This document shows, piece by piece, positions 35,864 to 47,691 of a stretch of 64,000 nt of DNA. The DNA is taken from the NCBI GenBank assembly GCA_001939145.1, contig LSRX01000185.1, positions 363,216 to 427,215 on the forward strand, in the 5' to 3' direction. Position numbers and translations under genes: made by a program. Numbering within the stretch: the stretch's first letter is position 1; the number at the start of each line of letters is the position of its first letter. The DNA comes from Symbiodinium microadriaticum (lineage: Eukaryota > Sar > Dinophyceae > Suessiales > Symbiodiniaceae). The notes beneath the pieces were generated by a model, which searched no databases, was not told the origin of the DNA, and saw only the letters and a program-made list of their open reading frames with translations.

Positions 35864-37136
35864 CCCAAAAAATAAATAAATAAACAAATAAATAAATATA
35901 TATATATATATACAGATACACATACACATACACATACCCACATATCTATTTATTTACGCATACAGATATACAGCTATACATCTATGTTGTGTGCTGACCC
36001 GGGTTTGCAGGCTTACAGGGCGGTTTGGGTCCGATATCTGGCCTAGGACCGATGATGTGTGGTTCAACTTCCAGTGCCACCGAGAGAACAGGCTACCAGG
36101 GCTAACTCCGAAATCAACCGATCGCAGTAGCCGGTACATCGAACACGCCAAAACCTAGTTCGACCCTGCGAGCATCGGAGAGGGTTTCATTGTTTCAGGG
36201 CCTAGGATTGTAGGGTTGAAGGTTTTGGGAGAGCGACCCCCGAGGCCGTAGGTCGGAGCAGTGGGATCTAAACCTCAATGCCCAACATCCACGAAGCACG
36301 GGAGTCCTCCTTGCCAGAGCCCCCAGATGCCCTACTCTTAGGCTACACTTGCCTACTTCTTTGGGTCTGTCCTATAGCCTTGACTAAGGTTCCTGTATGA
36401 AAAGTCATAACTAACAATAACAATCATAAACATAATGCTTCATGTTGATTAGTAGCACGTGCATAACAACCTAAAGAATACAAACTAGCCTGCACATGCG
36501 AAGAGAGGACCTCGCCAAAGATGGAGACTATTTCCACTTTGACCCAGTATTAATCCGAAGATGCGTTAGCCACCAACACAGTAAGCATGCCCTAACTACT
36601 CCAGACCACTGCGTAACCAATCGTATTGCTCTACATACCCCTAAATACTAAACCCTATTTGGGTTTAGGGTTCACAAACCGAAAGAACCCACCCTCCTAA
36701 AACCTCTGGACCGGCCCCCTTATTTTTGCAAGCCTGTTGCTGCACCGACCCGATGGAAACCTTCCAATCGAGTTTTTTTTGGGGGGCTTAGGTAAGGCCT
36801 CAGGCTTTCTTTAAGGTGTATCCTGTGGCCCTGAAGCAGCTGCAGAGGCATCCAAGTTGGGGCTAAGTATATATAGCAAGTAGACACATGACATGTATTT
36901 CTTTGAAGGGGTTTAGCATCCAAGGCTGGAGAGAAGAGCGGTTTTTTTGGCCTCAGCTTTGGGTTTTGGGTGCTTTCTCTGAGGGGCTCGGACTTCAGCT
37001 CTTGGCCCTGGTTTTCTCTCGAGCTCAGAGTTTAGAACGGATAGATGGTCTCTGGCCCAGGGCTCCGAGCTTGAAGTGGCTCTTGGCTTTCAGGGGGGAG
37101 GGCTTGAGGTTTTTTGGGTTTAAGGTTGCTAGGGTT
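33821..37136. other. No exon of the six families seen
   Basis: This is presumed intron between x6 of module 4 and x1 of module 5. A short island near 35155-35190 (TTTCAG|GTGCTAGC to CTGCAG|GA) has splice-like ends but no family match. Microsatellites at 35798-35915 are listed separately. Confidence 0.4.
35798..35915. repeat. CA, TC and AATA microsatellites in series
   Basis: About 21 CA units, 12 TC units, AAATA units and an AT run follow directly on each other. Confidence 0.95.
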
Positions 37137-37214
37137 TTTTTAGGGTTTTTCTTCCCCCATGTAGAAGGTTTAGGGTTTTTAGGGTGTTTAGGGTTTTTTA
37201 GGGTTTAGGGTTTG
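37137..37214. repeat. Telomere-like TTTAGGG tract
   Basis: TTTAGGG and TTTTAGGG units, about nine in one orientation, separated by a short TTCTTCCCCC piece. Confidence 0.93.
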
Positions 37215-38022
37215 TACGGTTTTGGGGTGCAGGCCTTGCATGCCAGGAGAAAGAGGTGCAAGCACTCCCAAACCCTCAACCCTGGAGCCGCCCAAGGCCC
37301 CAACAAAAAGCAAAATACCCTTAAACAATGACTCCTAAAAGTCTCCTAGAGTTCACTAAATAAAGCCTATCAATCCTTGCAGCCTAACATAGAACTACAA
37401 TCAATCCTAGACCTCGTTTAAACCCTTCGTTCACCTAAATAAACTTACAAACCCTTGCAACCCTTAACATAGAATGATCACCCATGGGTTCTCATAATCT
37501 TTAGGGCCCTTTGGGCTCCAGCAAGTAGGTAAGTAGGGCATCCACAAGCCCAAAAAACTCAGCATTGTGTTTGTTTCGGGCCTTAGGGTTTTAGATGGGC
37601 TCTGTGAGGATTTTAGAAGGGTTCTTTTAGGGGTTTAGACCTTGCTTCCTGCTTTATTGCAGGGTTCGCATGCTTGCTGTGCTAGGGGGGATTCTTTGAG
37701 GCTGCTGGATTCCTGAGTATTATACGGTTTCGTGTAGGGGCCCTAAAATAATTGTAACAGCTTCTGGCTTGTGGGTTGATTGTTATAAAATTCGCCACAC
37801 AGGGGGGGGGCATAAGGGATGCTGTTAGTCAGTGTTCAGACATCTAAACCGTGAGCGTTTGGGTGGGGGCTTAAGGGGTGAGGCTATTCGGCTTCGGGTT
37901 ACGGTTTCACGGCTTTTTCAATTTGGGTTCAGATGGTGCCGCGATGCTGGGCTTCGCAATGCCGGACCTTGTTAAAAACAACCCCCGAGCCACACATTGA
38001 TGGAACATCTGAGAGAGCGCGC

Positions 38023-38058
38023 AACTGTGGGAGTCCCGCCCATCTGGGCGAAGCTAGC
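38023..38058 (-). CDS. Exon x6, module 4
   Basis: The island is 36 nt, phase 0-0, from GCCGAG|GCTAGC to ACAGTT|GC, reading ASFAQMGGTPTV. Nine of twelve residues are identical to module 3. Confidence 0.7.
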
Positions 38059-39455
38059 CTCGGCGTTGTTTTTCGGTAGTAGGTTTGGAGCATGCCTGCT
38101 CCAAACTTCGAAGCTAACATCCCGATTCACAAACCCTCGGAGCTGACTCTTTCATCTCTCTTGAAGCGCTGAAGCTAGGGGGCATGCTCCCTACACGCCA
38201 TCCTCTCTGGTTGCACATTTCTAGACGACCAGCCCTGTAAGCTTCACTAGCCAGAGTCGCTACACACGCGCTGCAAAAACCCTAGCATTAAACTACGTAT
38301 ATGTATGATACTACGTATGTGCCCTCCTGTAGCGTAAACTTGTACATACACATATAGACTTGAAGGGCTGTAATCAGCGAAACTCGCAACCTCAAGCCGA
38401 AACCGAAGGTTTACGCTCGGTTGCATCAGAGTTGGATGAGTAGGGGTATGTGGTGGAAGCCACGTTTAGATGGGTTAATCTCTGATGGAGACCCTGGAAA
38501 AATGAGGGGGTAAGAAAGCCCCCCTCTGTTGAAGGATCTTCAATTAGGATCGGTGTTCCACTCTCTACTCAAACAGGGTGGGCTTTTTCTCCAGGGGTTT
38601 ACATGAAAGCCAGCTCCTGTTGTCAATCATGACAGTTGGAGCCTTGCAACCGCCAATCCCACTCTCCATGTGAGACGCCTGGCTCTTCTCATCGGTGCTT
38701 ACTGGCAAAAGACTGTATCCTGCATGAATGCCTAAAGCCGGCGCTACATGTACGGCGATGATAATCTCTTCTCTCCAAACCCAATTCCTCGCTATGCTAC
38801 AGGGAAGTCAACCTAGACCATGTCCTAGTGACTTGACTGGCTCACAACTCATAAATAACAGAGCTTCAAAAGGTTGCCGACTCAGCTGCTAAACCAAATA
38901 ACTGAGTCCCCGATCCCTAAACCCGAGGCTTGCCCAGGGCCCCCGCTAAGGGAGGGATCGTCACCGGATCTTCCCGTGAATCCTCGCTTTTCTACTTGCT
39001 CAGTGGCTTTGGGACTTCAGGTTCCATCAGGAAAGGGGGTCTGGGAGAGGGCGAGGGGGAGAGGTAGTGAGAGCTAAGCAGGATCACAGACCTACATGGA
39101 AAGATGCTTCTGCGCGCGTTTCCGCCAGACCGTGCGCGGAATTCCAAGGGCTCTGGTCTAGAATGCGGCTTTCTTGCTTTCGAGAGCTCGCGTATGCAAT
39201 CAACAGGCACAAACTGCTACGTAGATTCCAATGTAGTGTGGGTGGCGGTGGTGTCGATCTTCAGCCCAGAAAGCCCCAGACAACCCGAATAACAAGTTCA
39301 TGGTTGGTATAGTAATAAAGTTGAGATTACATTGCTTTTATTCGTATAATGATTCAAGTACCCCATGGAACTGTAAAATGTTATGCAACTATGACAGAGT
39401 TAAGTGAACCTTATAACACTGATTATAGTTTATAAACCCTCTACATCCGTACGTC

Positions 39456-39533
39456 CTGCAACAGCTCCACGGCTCCCACGGACGACGGGGCGGCAGCGGC
39501 CCGCACTGCTGCGGCCGTGAGCTGCTCGGCACC
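39456..39533 (-). CDS. Exon x5, module 4
   Basis: The island is 78 nt, phase 0-0, from ACCGAG|GGTGCC to TTGCAG|GA. It starts GAEQLTAAAVRAAAAPSS and ends ELLQ. It is one of the most GC-rich stretches of the window, standing out from the flanks. Confidence 0.72.
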
Positions 39534-40090
39534 CTCGGTATCCCGCGGCGCGGGGCGAGGGAGGCCTGTGTTTATACTTTGCATTCTAGTTTTAGATGCC
39601 TTTTTTCAACTGTTTAGGATTGGGAGGTTCATGAGCTTTTGAGTTGCATTCTAGTTTTGGATGCCCTTTTTGATGGTTTGGGGTTTTGTGGTTGAGGGCT
39701 TGATGTTTTCTGGGCTTTGCGGTGAGGATGTGCGATCTCTCCTCGTCTTGATGTGCATCATACTCGATAGATTGAACGAACTGTAATGGTATTCATCGGA
39801 TGCTCATATGCACTTAGAGTTTCCCAGCTGCCAAGACACAGCAATAATAGGATCCATGCGAATGCTGCATGCTGCAAGTCCTGTGTTTGTAATTTCCGAG
39901 GAGAGTAGAGATACGTCTTCTCTTCAGGACAGGAATCGCTCCCTGGCTGTCCCTTGCTGCACAAACTCGCCCCAAAATTGCCTTCATTCCCGCATGCCCT
40001 CAGGCCCCGCTTAGCCCTAAACTGTCCTACGGCCTGACCTGAACCCTAAACTGACAAAAGTCCCATCCCAGCCACTCTTAACCGTGTTGC

Positions 40091-40143
40091 CAAGGCCAGT
40101 GCCGTCATGCTGCCGCCATCGGACCCTTGCACCACAACGCTGC
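40091..40143 (-). CDS. Exon x4, module 4
   Basis: The island is 53 nt, phase 1 to 0, from CTTGCAG|GCAGCG to GCCTTG|GC. It reads SVVVQGSDGGSMTALAL after the split glycine and serves as the family type. Confidence 0.72.
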
Positions 40144-40448
40144 CTGCAAGCCGGGCTATAGCAATCAACCACAGGACCACCTGAATCCCTTCAGGCCCTC
40201 TACGCCTCCAACCCTGCTCACCACCCTTAGCCTTAAGCCCTCAATGCCAAAGCAAAGCCACCCATGGAGGTCCCAAACCTACACCCTCAAACCTCAACCC
40301 CGAACCCTATACCTTAAGCCTGGAGCCTAAGTTCTTACAAACGTGCCGGACAAATCAGCAACACAGCCTTCTACGAATTAAGGCCCCTGCATGGAGCCCA
40401 GATGTCGTTAAACCTTCACCACCAGGGCAAAAAACAAACGACCGGCGC

Positions 40449-40494
40449 CTTCGATCGACCCGGTAGGAGACACAGTCGCCCCACGGGCCGCTGC
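40449..40494 (-). CDS. Exon x3, module 4
   Basis: The island is 46 nt, phase 0 to 1, from TGAAAG|GCAGCG to GAAG|GC. It reads AAARGATVSPTGSIE before the split glycine. Same length, phases and donor as modules 3, 5 and 8. Confidence 0.74.
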
Positions 40495-40899
40495 CTTTCA
40501 ACGAGGTTTTAATTATGACGCTGAGGGCTTCATAGCATAGGGGCTCTTGGTAGCGTTGAGGGTTTTGGGGTACTGAGATCCCCTTTGGACAGATTCCAAC
40601 AGCAGCCTTTGGAGAGCGAATGCTTCGGAACTCGAGCCCGGCGACACACGTTTCCTACAGGTGCCGGTGCACTCCAACTAAACCCGCTTGGATCCCAACC
40701 CTTCGCCTTTCCACTCGAAGCCCTCAAAAGACCTCCCCCGGGAAATTGTGAGCTTCTTGGCAAACCTGTAAAACCGACAGCACGAGGCCCCGGAACCTTA
40801 CTAGCAGACTGTGAAACCTGTCGACGCCTTGGCCATCTAGCTGCACGTTTAACTCCTATGCACCCACAACAGGCCAAATACTGAGCGACAACCCGCGGC

Positions 40900-40935
40900 C
40901 TCGAGGGCATTGGCAAGCTCTTGCTGAACAAGGCC
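40900..40935 (-). CDS. Exon x2, module 4
   Basis: The island is 36 nt, phase 0-0, from TTGCCAG|GGCCTT to CTCGAG|GC. It reads GLVQQELANALE. It is almost colinear with GLVQQGVANAVQ of module 3. Confidence 0.7.
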
Positions 40936-41737
40936 CTGGCAACCATGACTCTAGATTTAATATACTATGATGTCATATGAACAGCATGATATGATATGAC
41001 ATAATACAGCGCACCAAGGGACCGGGGGTTCGAGTGACAAACATTAGGGCTGAAGGCGGGCTTGTTGGTTGCCGGGCTTCCGAGATGAAGGGAGTCGATT
41101 CCACCCCTCCCATCTTCTCATACACTATGCAAACTTCTAGCAGGGAATGAACCCAAGCGCCTGCAATCAAGAAGCTCCAACAAGTTTCGGCCCTATGCAA
41201 GAGCTTTGAGGCTTTCGTCTTCAACACCGAAATCCTGACTTGGGCCACTGGAATCCTCTGGTGAATTGCCTCGGCCTCGCCGTCAGTCCCGACTGCTCCA
41301 GTAGTGAGGCTGGCTGCTTGGTCCGCCTGCAGAAATGGAAGTCTCGCATGGCTTTTTGATGTAAAATTTTGGGTTTAGGGCTTAAGGTTTTTTTTTTGTG
41401 TTTTTTTTTTTTTGGGGGGGGGGCAAGCTAGTTGTACGAAAGGTCTCGGCGATCCACTCGGACGTTGGAGTCAAGGCATCTTCGCGACGCTCTGACTAGA
41501 GCCTTCGAGGCAAGGCACTTCGAGTGTCGGGATTCAGGGCTTTGCATCTCGGAGCGCTCTTGGGAGATGCCAAGGTTCCTTATCTTCTGGATGCTGAAAA
41601 GGGCCCTGCAGCCTGAGCGAAACCCTTTTCATCAAGGACGCAGGCCTCAGCAAAACCCTGAACCCCTAAAGGCCCTACTAAGATCAACCCAACCCGAAAC
41701 CCTACAGAACCCCGAGGCCAAGAATCACAGCTGCAGC

Positions 41738-41788
41738 CTTCGCGGCCACGTCCGTGAGCAGCTGCCGGGCGATCGAGTCAAGAGCTCC
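41738..41788 (-). CDS. Exon x1, module 4
   Basis: The island is 51 nt, phase 0-0, from TCGCAG|GGAGCT to GCGAAG|GC. It reads GALDSIARQLLTDVAAK. The 126-codon plus frame over 41432-41812 overlaps it and is treated as a shadow. Confidence 0.72.
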
Positions 41789-41849
41789 CTGCGAGCACAG
41801 AGACTCCAGTAGTATAGGGACCTAGTTAATAATACAGAAAGATATTTTC

Positions 41850-42000
41850 ATTATTCTTGCTACTACTACGACGACGACTACTACTACTCTCAATAATTGA
41901 TAATAGTAAGAAGAATATCACACTAATAAGAACAACATTAGTTTACATAAAAAATAACACAATAAGACTAACAACACTAACAACAATAATGATGATGATA
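41850..42000. repeat. AT-rich ACTA/AATA-rich stretch
   Basis: CTACTACTACGACGACGACTACTACT followed by AATAAC-rich DNA. No gene seen between here and 44300. Confidence 0.6.
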
Positions 42001-44301
42001 AGAAAAGGAATAGGGTTTGGGGCATAGCACACTATAAGTCATCAAGGAAAAGGGGAATAGTATTGCTAATTGTTCATGTATAGTGTCCCTTCAAGGTCCC
42101 CGATCACGAACTTGGGGCCTTCGCGCGCTAGGGGTTCGTTATTGTTCGAACGGTTACCTCCTCTTTCCGATCTTATGGTAGTTATCGTTGACTCTGCCCA
42201 AACCCTATTCCTGGTATTAAGGGCGCCGATGCTCGGGCTCCATTGCTTAGGCTTAACCCTTACGATGTACGTGCTTGGGTCTATAGGGGCTCACGGATCC
42301 AAGGGATAAGGGCCTGAAAAGGGCCTCGTGTTAAAACAGCGAGGATGCCTCCCCTTAGCCGGCATGGAACCTCGAACAGTCTCCCTGTTTGCCTGTGGCA
42401 AATAGTCTCTCTTTCGGGTTTGCCCTCTCACAACTTGTACAAGCCAGGCAGGGTTCCATAGGTGCAGGTCGGCATAAGACTGGTTACTTTCGGGTTTAGG
42501 GTTTAGTTTAGGGTGGCTAAGTTCAATGCTGGTTTGAAGCAAGTTTTCTGGGAGCATTGAACGGAAGCGCGGGTCATTGGTTAGCCGGGCGTGTGGAGAG
42601 TTTTCCTAGCCGGCCAGCCGCCTGTTTTTGAAGGCTGCTATACAATAGGGGTATGGATACCTACAAGCCAATTACAAGACTGTTCTGCTTGCGTAGTTTG
42701 GCCTGATGACAATGTCGGTTACACTCTCACTCCACATCAAGAGCGGCCAAGCAACCTAATTAACCCGAATGGCTTGTAAATCTTCAGATGCATGTACAAA
42801 GCCCTAGAAGGTGAGCACGGCGCCCGACAAAAATCGCCAGATGCCGAACGTTTCTCTGCTACAAGATGCTCTGATCCCCGGACAAAGGCTAGCTTTGGTG
42901 ACTTTAGTGTCCAAGCATTGCACCCACAAACTTAAGCACTTTTCGGGTCCAAGAACTCAGAGAAGCCTCTGTGACCTCGGCTCCCAACGAACAGGAGCCT
43001 GGCTGTCCAACACTGCCTATTCCCTGGGACCTGTTTTGTAGTTGAGGTTACAATTCTGAGTTTTCGGTAGAGAATCGAAATTCACAACATAGACCTCTGA
43101 GTGTGCAGCTCTGGCAAAAAATGGTCCAAGGTGGGGGATGGGGCATGTCTTGAAGCGGAGGATCGAAGCTCAACCCGGAAACCCAGGCTCCTAAGGCTCG
43201 AAGTACATCTTGCTGATACCGCTCTCTCAAGGAAGGACACCCAGATCGCTTTGGGTTTTGAGGCTTTGTAGAGTCTAGTGTAGCGCTTGCTTAGATCATT
43301 TCGATTCTCAAGCGCAGGGCTGACATGAAGAAACAACTTGCCGAGTTTCCGTGTTTAGTTCCGGGCTGCAGAGACACCCGCGTCTCCGCCCGCCCATCCA
43401 CACATGTGCACCCACACCTCCATCGTCGATCGGCGTGACAAGCGATAGCACATCTGTTGGTGCACGCTGTTGTCCTTGAAGCTTCGATGTCTGTAACCAA
43501 TTTAGGGTTTTTCGGGCTTAGAATCGCGGGAGAGAAAGACTGTTTTGCCTCCTGTCTTGCTAACCAATGAGGAAGGGATAGGGTTTGTCAAGAGACTTTT
43601 CCACGAGTTCTCGTCTCGATAAGGGTAAGCACGTGCATGTATCCTAACCCCCATGCCTTGAACCACTAAACCCTTAACTCCCTGCCCCGAGAACATCCGA
43701 GGCCCCACCCCAATAACTCAGCGATTCCAACCACATAGCAATTCCCAAAGCCCTGAAACTTCTGAAACCCGAGCGTACCTGAGACGCCGCAAGCCCCGTC
43801 AAGGCTCCAGGAAAAAGAACTCTGCTGAGCCAGCCCTGAGCCCTCGACACCATTGTTCAACACCGAACTCGCTGCCCTCCACCCTGTAACGGCCCTGCAC
43901 AAACCCTCACACCACCTGAGGCTCCGAACCGGTGACAGGTTGGGAGGCCTGGGAAAACAATTCAACTTTTAGGGACTTATTTCAGGCTCAGCGTTTCTAT
44001 AGGGACCAACAATGTAGGCACCTTGTTGTATGCTTGTTTGGCTGTGGGTGATTGCCCAGGAGGAGTTCGCAGGATAACCACAGATACAACCTACACATAT
44101 ACCGAAATGAGTTGGAATCTCAGCAGAAACGTAAATGGTACACATATCAGGCATGCAACACTAGGAATAATGCCTGTTTCTACCTAGGTGCCCTAGCTGA
44201 AACACGGCGAAGGGGGTTTATAGAATTTAGGGTCTAGGTTCGGGGCTGGGGTGCAACACAGGCATCTAGCAGTTCTCTTCTGTCGCGATGAGACGTATAG
44301 C

Positions 44302-44367
44302 TTCGGGGAGATGTCCTTCTCCTCCTTCCTTCCACTGCCGATCAGGTTTCTTCTCTGCGGCATACTC
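44302..44367 (-). CDS. Candidate non-modular exon
   Basis: This is a 66-nt piece, phase 0-0, from CGCACAG|GAGTAT to CCCGAA|GC, starting EYAAEKKPDRQWKEGG and ending HLPE. It is rich in lysine and glutamate, unlike the alanine-rich modules. A longer open stretch surrounds it (44266-44538, minus). It lies between x6 of module 3 and x1 of module 4. No second copy was seen, so it is weaker. Confidence 0.35.
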
Positions 44368-44698
44368 CTGTGCGATGGCTTCGTTTAGTGCAACAATAAC
44401 CCAGTTCATTGCGCAGACTCTCCTCAAGTCCGATGCAGCGAAGTGTCTCTTGAACTTTCTCATGCATTGACCCAAGCTTGAACTCACGCGTCTTAGCCTT
44501 TGTTGTTGCAGCCTAACAATGGGGTTAGAAAGTAGCACACCAGAAATTAGTTAACAGATGGAAAGTAGCATTTCTCAGGTAATCTTGAAATAACACGTAT
44601 TGACGACGCAGGGAAACAAAAGATGACCATCAATAACCCAGATCATGACGGATGGATAAGATTAATCTTAAGCAATAGCGGGTTATCAAGGGTGGACG

Positions 44699-44699
44699 C

Positions 44700-44736
<37 letters not shown>

Positions 44737-44737
44737 G
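44699..44737. repeat. CAA trinucleotide microsatellite
   Basis: About 13 perfect CAA units. Confidence 0.97.
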
Positions 44738-45011
44738 GTGTAGATGTTTACAGTCTTTACTACAACATATAACGCAGATATTAACGGAACTGTAATATGC
44801 ACCGCCTTATAACTGAAACATCTATGGCCCGGGCTGGTTGGATGCCCTGGGCCGTAGCTGCACGTTCCCGTGCAGACTCCACTGAGACCTAGCCGCGAGA
44901 GTTGTCGAAGCTGGTTGAGGCGGAGGGCATACGGACAGGGCCGGGTGTCGGGTGAAGTGACGGCCGGCTTACCCCCAAGAAACTCTAGTCGAGACGACCA
45001 GGGGCCCCTGC

Positions 45012-45047
45012 CACGGTCGGCGTCGCTCCCATCCCTGCGAAACTAGC
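45012..45047 (-). CDS. Exon x6, module 3
   Basis: The island is 36 nt, phase 0-0, from TCCAAG|GCTAGT to ACCGTG|GC, reading ASFAGMGATPTV. Confidence 0.7.
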
Positions 45048-45717
45048 CTTGGAAAAGCAAGCGAAAGTCAGTTGGCGAGGTGCAGTGCTTTTCTGGCTTG
45101 TAGTTTCCAAGCCCACATTTTCATAAGTCTTTGTGAAAGAGGCACTCTATAAAACCATACTGGCCAGTTAAAACGTAGCTTACAGTCAGAGTGTACAGTG
45201 CTGCAGGCTTTAGGGCTCGAAATTCTGATACGATGTAGTAGCTATGGTTAATAAGTTAATATGAAGGCAGGACAGGTCTAGCTTATGCACTTGAAGCTTC
45301 ATTCTGCACATGAACCCCAATCCGGGCATGTATGATGTAACCTTTGCTTACAAACCTGCTGATAAAAGTCCCCTGAGCCTTCTTTCACCTTTGAGTACGT
45401 TTAGCTTCAGGGTGTTGGGGTATTCCCAGCTCTGCACACACTCGAGCACTGCACTTTGCTTCTTGCTAAAATAGTTAAAACCAGGTGAATCATGTGTAAT
45501 GCAGATCAGTTTAGGGCCCGTGATTCCTGCTAGTACTTCTGTATGTGTGTTCCCGCGTGCCGACTACAACAAGCAAAACCGAATTTGCACAATCGTTGGA
45601 GGACGATTTTTCCGGTATTGTGGACGAAGGCTCGGGGCTCAAGGTTTGATACACAGGTCTTAAGAATCAGAAATAAAATCTCCCGACAGTAATCATGGAT
45701 TACAATCCCAAGTCACA

Positions 45718-45780
45718 ATATATATATATATATATATATATACATACATATATATATATATACATATATATATATATGTA
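45718..45780. repeat. AT microsatellite
   Basis: TA runs interrupted by CATACA and GTA. Confidence 0.93.
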
Positions 45781-46011
45781 TCTATATACACCTGAAAATT
45801 GAAACGCACAGTGCCTATCATTGAAAAGCCTTGGATCTCATCGAGGCCTCAAGTCCACGGACTTGCCAACAGTTTCCGGGCTTAGGGCAGAGAAGACTTG
45901 GATGGGTGAGGGTTGAAATCCGCCTAGACACTGCGTCTGCTGAAGAGCACAAGAGCACAACATCTTACACCCCACGTTAAAACTTCAATGTCAACAGTAT
46001 CTCTACCCATA

Positions 46012-46089
46012 GGCCCCTAAGTAGTTCCTTTTCGGGATTGCCTTATAGGATCCTAAATATAAACCACAAAAAGGAACTACTTTGGGGCC
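46012..46089. mobile_element. Terminal-inverted-repeat element, family T4
   Basis: GGCCCCTAAGTAGTTCCTTTT is mirrored by AAAAAGGAACTACTTTGGGGCC; inside is CCTTATAGGATCCTAAATAT as in the copy at 13147. Confidence 0.75.
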
Positions 46090-46415
46090 TACGAGTAGTT
46101 TCTGAGGACATCTTAACTCCAGATGCGAGACGAAAGAGGGGATGGCCACCGCATCGTCCTGGCGGCAAGAGTAGAATGTTAACCCATCTTCGCAAGCAAT
46201 GATGTGCTCATAAAGCAAGACCCTGTCACTTTCAGCGTCCTGAGTCTTCATGTTTCGAGTCCTGATGAGTATAGCTACTGCTACAGTACTGCTTGTATCA
46301 TGGACTCGGCACACGCATTTCGAACCGGTACCAAAAACTTGGAGGAGCACCTGAACCCGGAACCCTGCCTGCACAGGGGGAGATTCTTCTGTAGGTTTCA
46401 TCGTGCAGGCCGTGC

Positions 46416-46493
46416 CTGTGTGACGTCGGCTGCGGCCGCTGTGGAGGGTGCCGCCGCAGCCGCAACAGCAGCTGCTGCAAGCTGCTGCGCGTC
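46416..46493 (-). CDS. Exon x5, module 3
   Basis: The island is 78 nt, phase 0-0, from TGCCCACAAG|GACGCG (a clear pyrimidine-rich acceptor) to ACACAG|GC. It starts DAQQLAAAAVAAAAAP and ends ADVTQ. Confidence 0.73.
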
Positions 46494-46889
46494 CTTGTGG
46501 GCAAAACCGGGAAAAAAATGGCAGCCATGGAGTTCTAATAGGGTGCTGACGTCCTATGACAATTTGGAGATGGCGCAGTACCTGTACAAATCAGGCAACT
46601 GGATCATTTGTTAGTCCAAACCCAGAAGATAGCCTCTAACTGCGCAGAGGTGAAAATCAAAATTTGGGGTCCTCCTGAGGGTTTGAGCGTTTTCGGAGCT
46701 TCCCGGTCTGGGGTCAAATTCTCATGGGGCGCGAAACTATCTGAAGAATGAAGACCGGATGGCGAACTTAAGATGACTTTCAGACTCGACCAGAATGGTC
46801 ATCTAATAATGAGCATAATCCTAGTCAAAATAACATATCACTAAGCATGAAAATTTTGAAAATAGCAATCGTCATGATAAATTCTGCAC

Positions 46890-46936
46890 TAAGCCAGCGA
46901 CTGTGAGGCCGCCCTCCGACGCGTGTCCGACGCTGC
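46890..46936 (-). CDS. Exon x4, module 3
   Basis: The island is 47 nt, phase 1 to 0, from CTTGCAG|GCAGCG to GGCTTA|GT. It reads SVGHASEGGLTVAGL after the split glycine. Confidence 0.66.
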
Positions 46937-46961
46937 CTGCAAGTCTCATTTGGAGAAGTAC

Positions 46962-47062
46962 GGGTAGCGCTCTAGATTAGTGTCCTCTTTTAAGGTACTT
47001 TTTGAAAAGGTGCCCTACTGTTTTTAGGGAGCTAGAAAGGGACCTAATTTCGAGAACTACCC
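46962..47062. mobile_element. Terminal-inverted-repeat element, family T1
   Basis: GGGTAGCGCTCTAGATTAG is mirrored by CTAATTTCGAGAACTACCC. It begins 26 bases from the acceptor side of exon x4 of module 3, and a second T1 copy follows 150 bp on. Confidence 0.72.
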
Positions 47063-47211
47063 ATGGTGTCGAAGCAGGTGACACCGGAAACTGGTAAAGA
47101 CCCTGAGCCTTGCAAGCTGCTAAAAATGCTGAACCCCGACCCGTTTTTCCCCGCCACTAGAAGTCTCTGAAGCGAAAAAAGCGGGCGTTCCGCTGAGCGT
47201 TGAAAAGAAAG

Positions 47212-47313
47212 GGGTAGTTCTCCAAATTAGGGTCCCTTTTGAGGGTCCTTTTTATACGGGTGACGTACTAATATTGAGGACCTAAAAAGGTACCCTAATT
47301 TAGAGAATTACCC
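47212..47313. mobile_element. Terminal-inverted-repeat element, family T1
   Basis: GGGGTAGTTCTCCAAATTAGGGTCCC is mirrored by GGTACCCTAATTTAGAGAATTACCC. It lies in the same presumed x3-x4 intron as the copy at 46962. Confidence 0.75.
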
Positions 47314-47645
47314 AAAGGCTGAGCAGCACGACAGCATGACAGCCCTTCACGACTGGCTGCCACGAAGGGGGAACTCTCAACTCTCATCCCTCCCCTCATC
47401 AGTTGGACTGTCGCTTACCCCGTAAAGAGACACATACCAGTACCTGGTCAGGGCTCGTGGACACTCAAGAACTCATTTCTATCCTCGAAGACTTCTCTGA
47501 CCTCCAGGCTCGAAGCAACCGAAAGCTCCTCAGCCCTAGACCCAAAGAATCCAACAAATGTAATCAACGACTGTTCCGCAAGACCTATACATACCCTGTC
47601 GCCCCATGAGCCGATATTCGGAAATCATCCTCTGACGACTTCCGC

Positions 47646-47691
47646 CTTCGATCGAGGCCGTCGGCGAGATGCCTACCCCTTCGGCGGCCGC
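47646..47691 (-). CDS. Exon x3, module 3
   Basis: The island is 46 nt, phase 0 to 1, from CTACAG|GCGGCC to GAAG|GC, reading AAAEGVGISPTASIE before the split glycine. PTASIE is identical to module 5. Confidence 0.74.

Noticed and set aside
41432-41812. A 126-codon plus-strand frame
   Set aside because: It is antisense to exon x1 of module 4. Its end only looks like other copies because the conserved exon is on the other strand.
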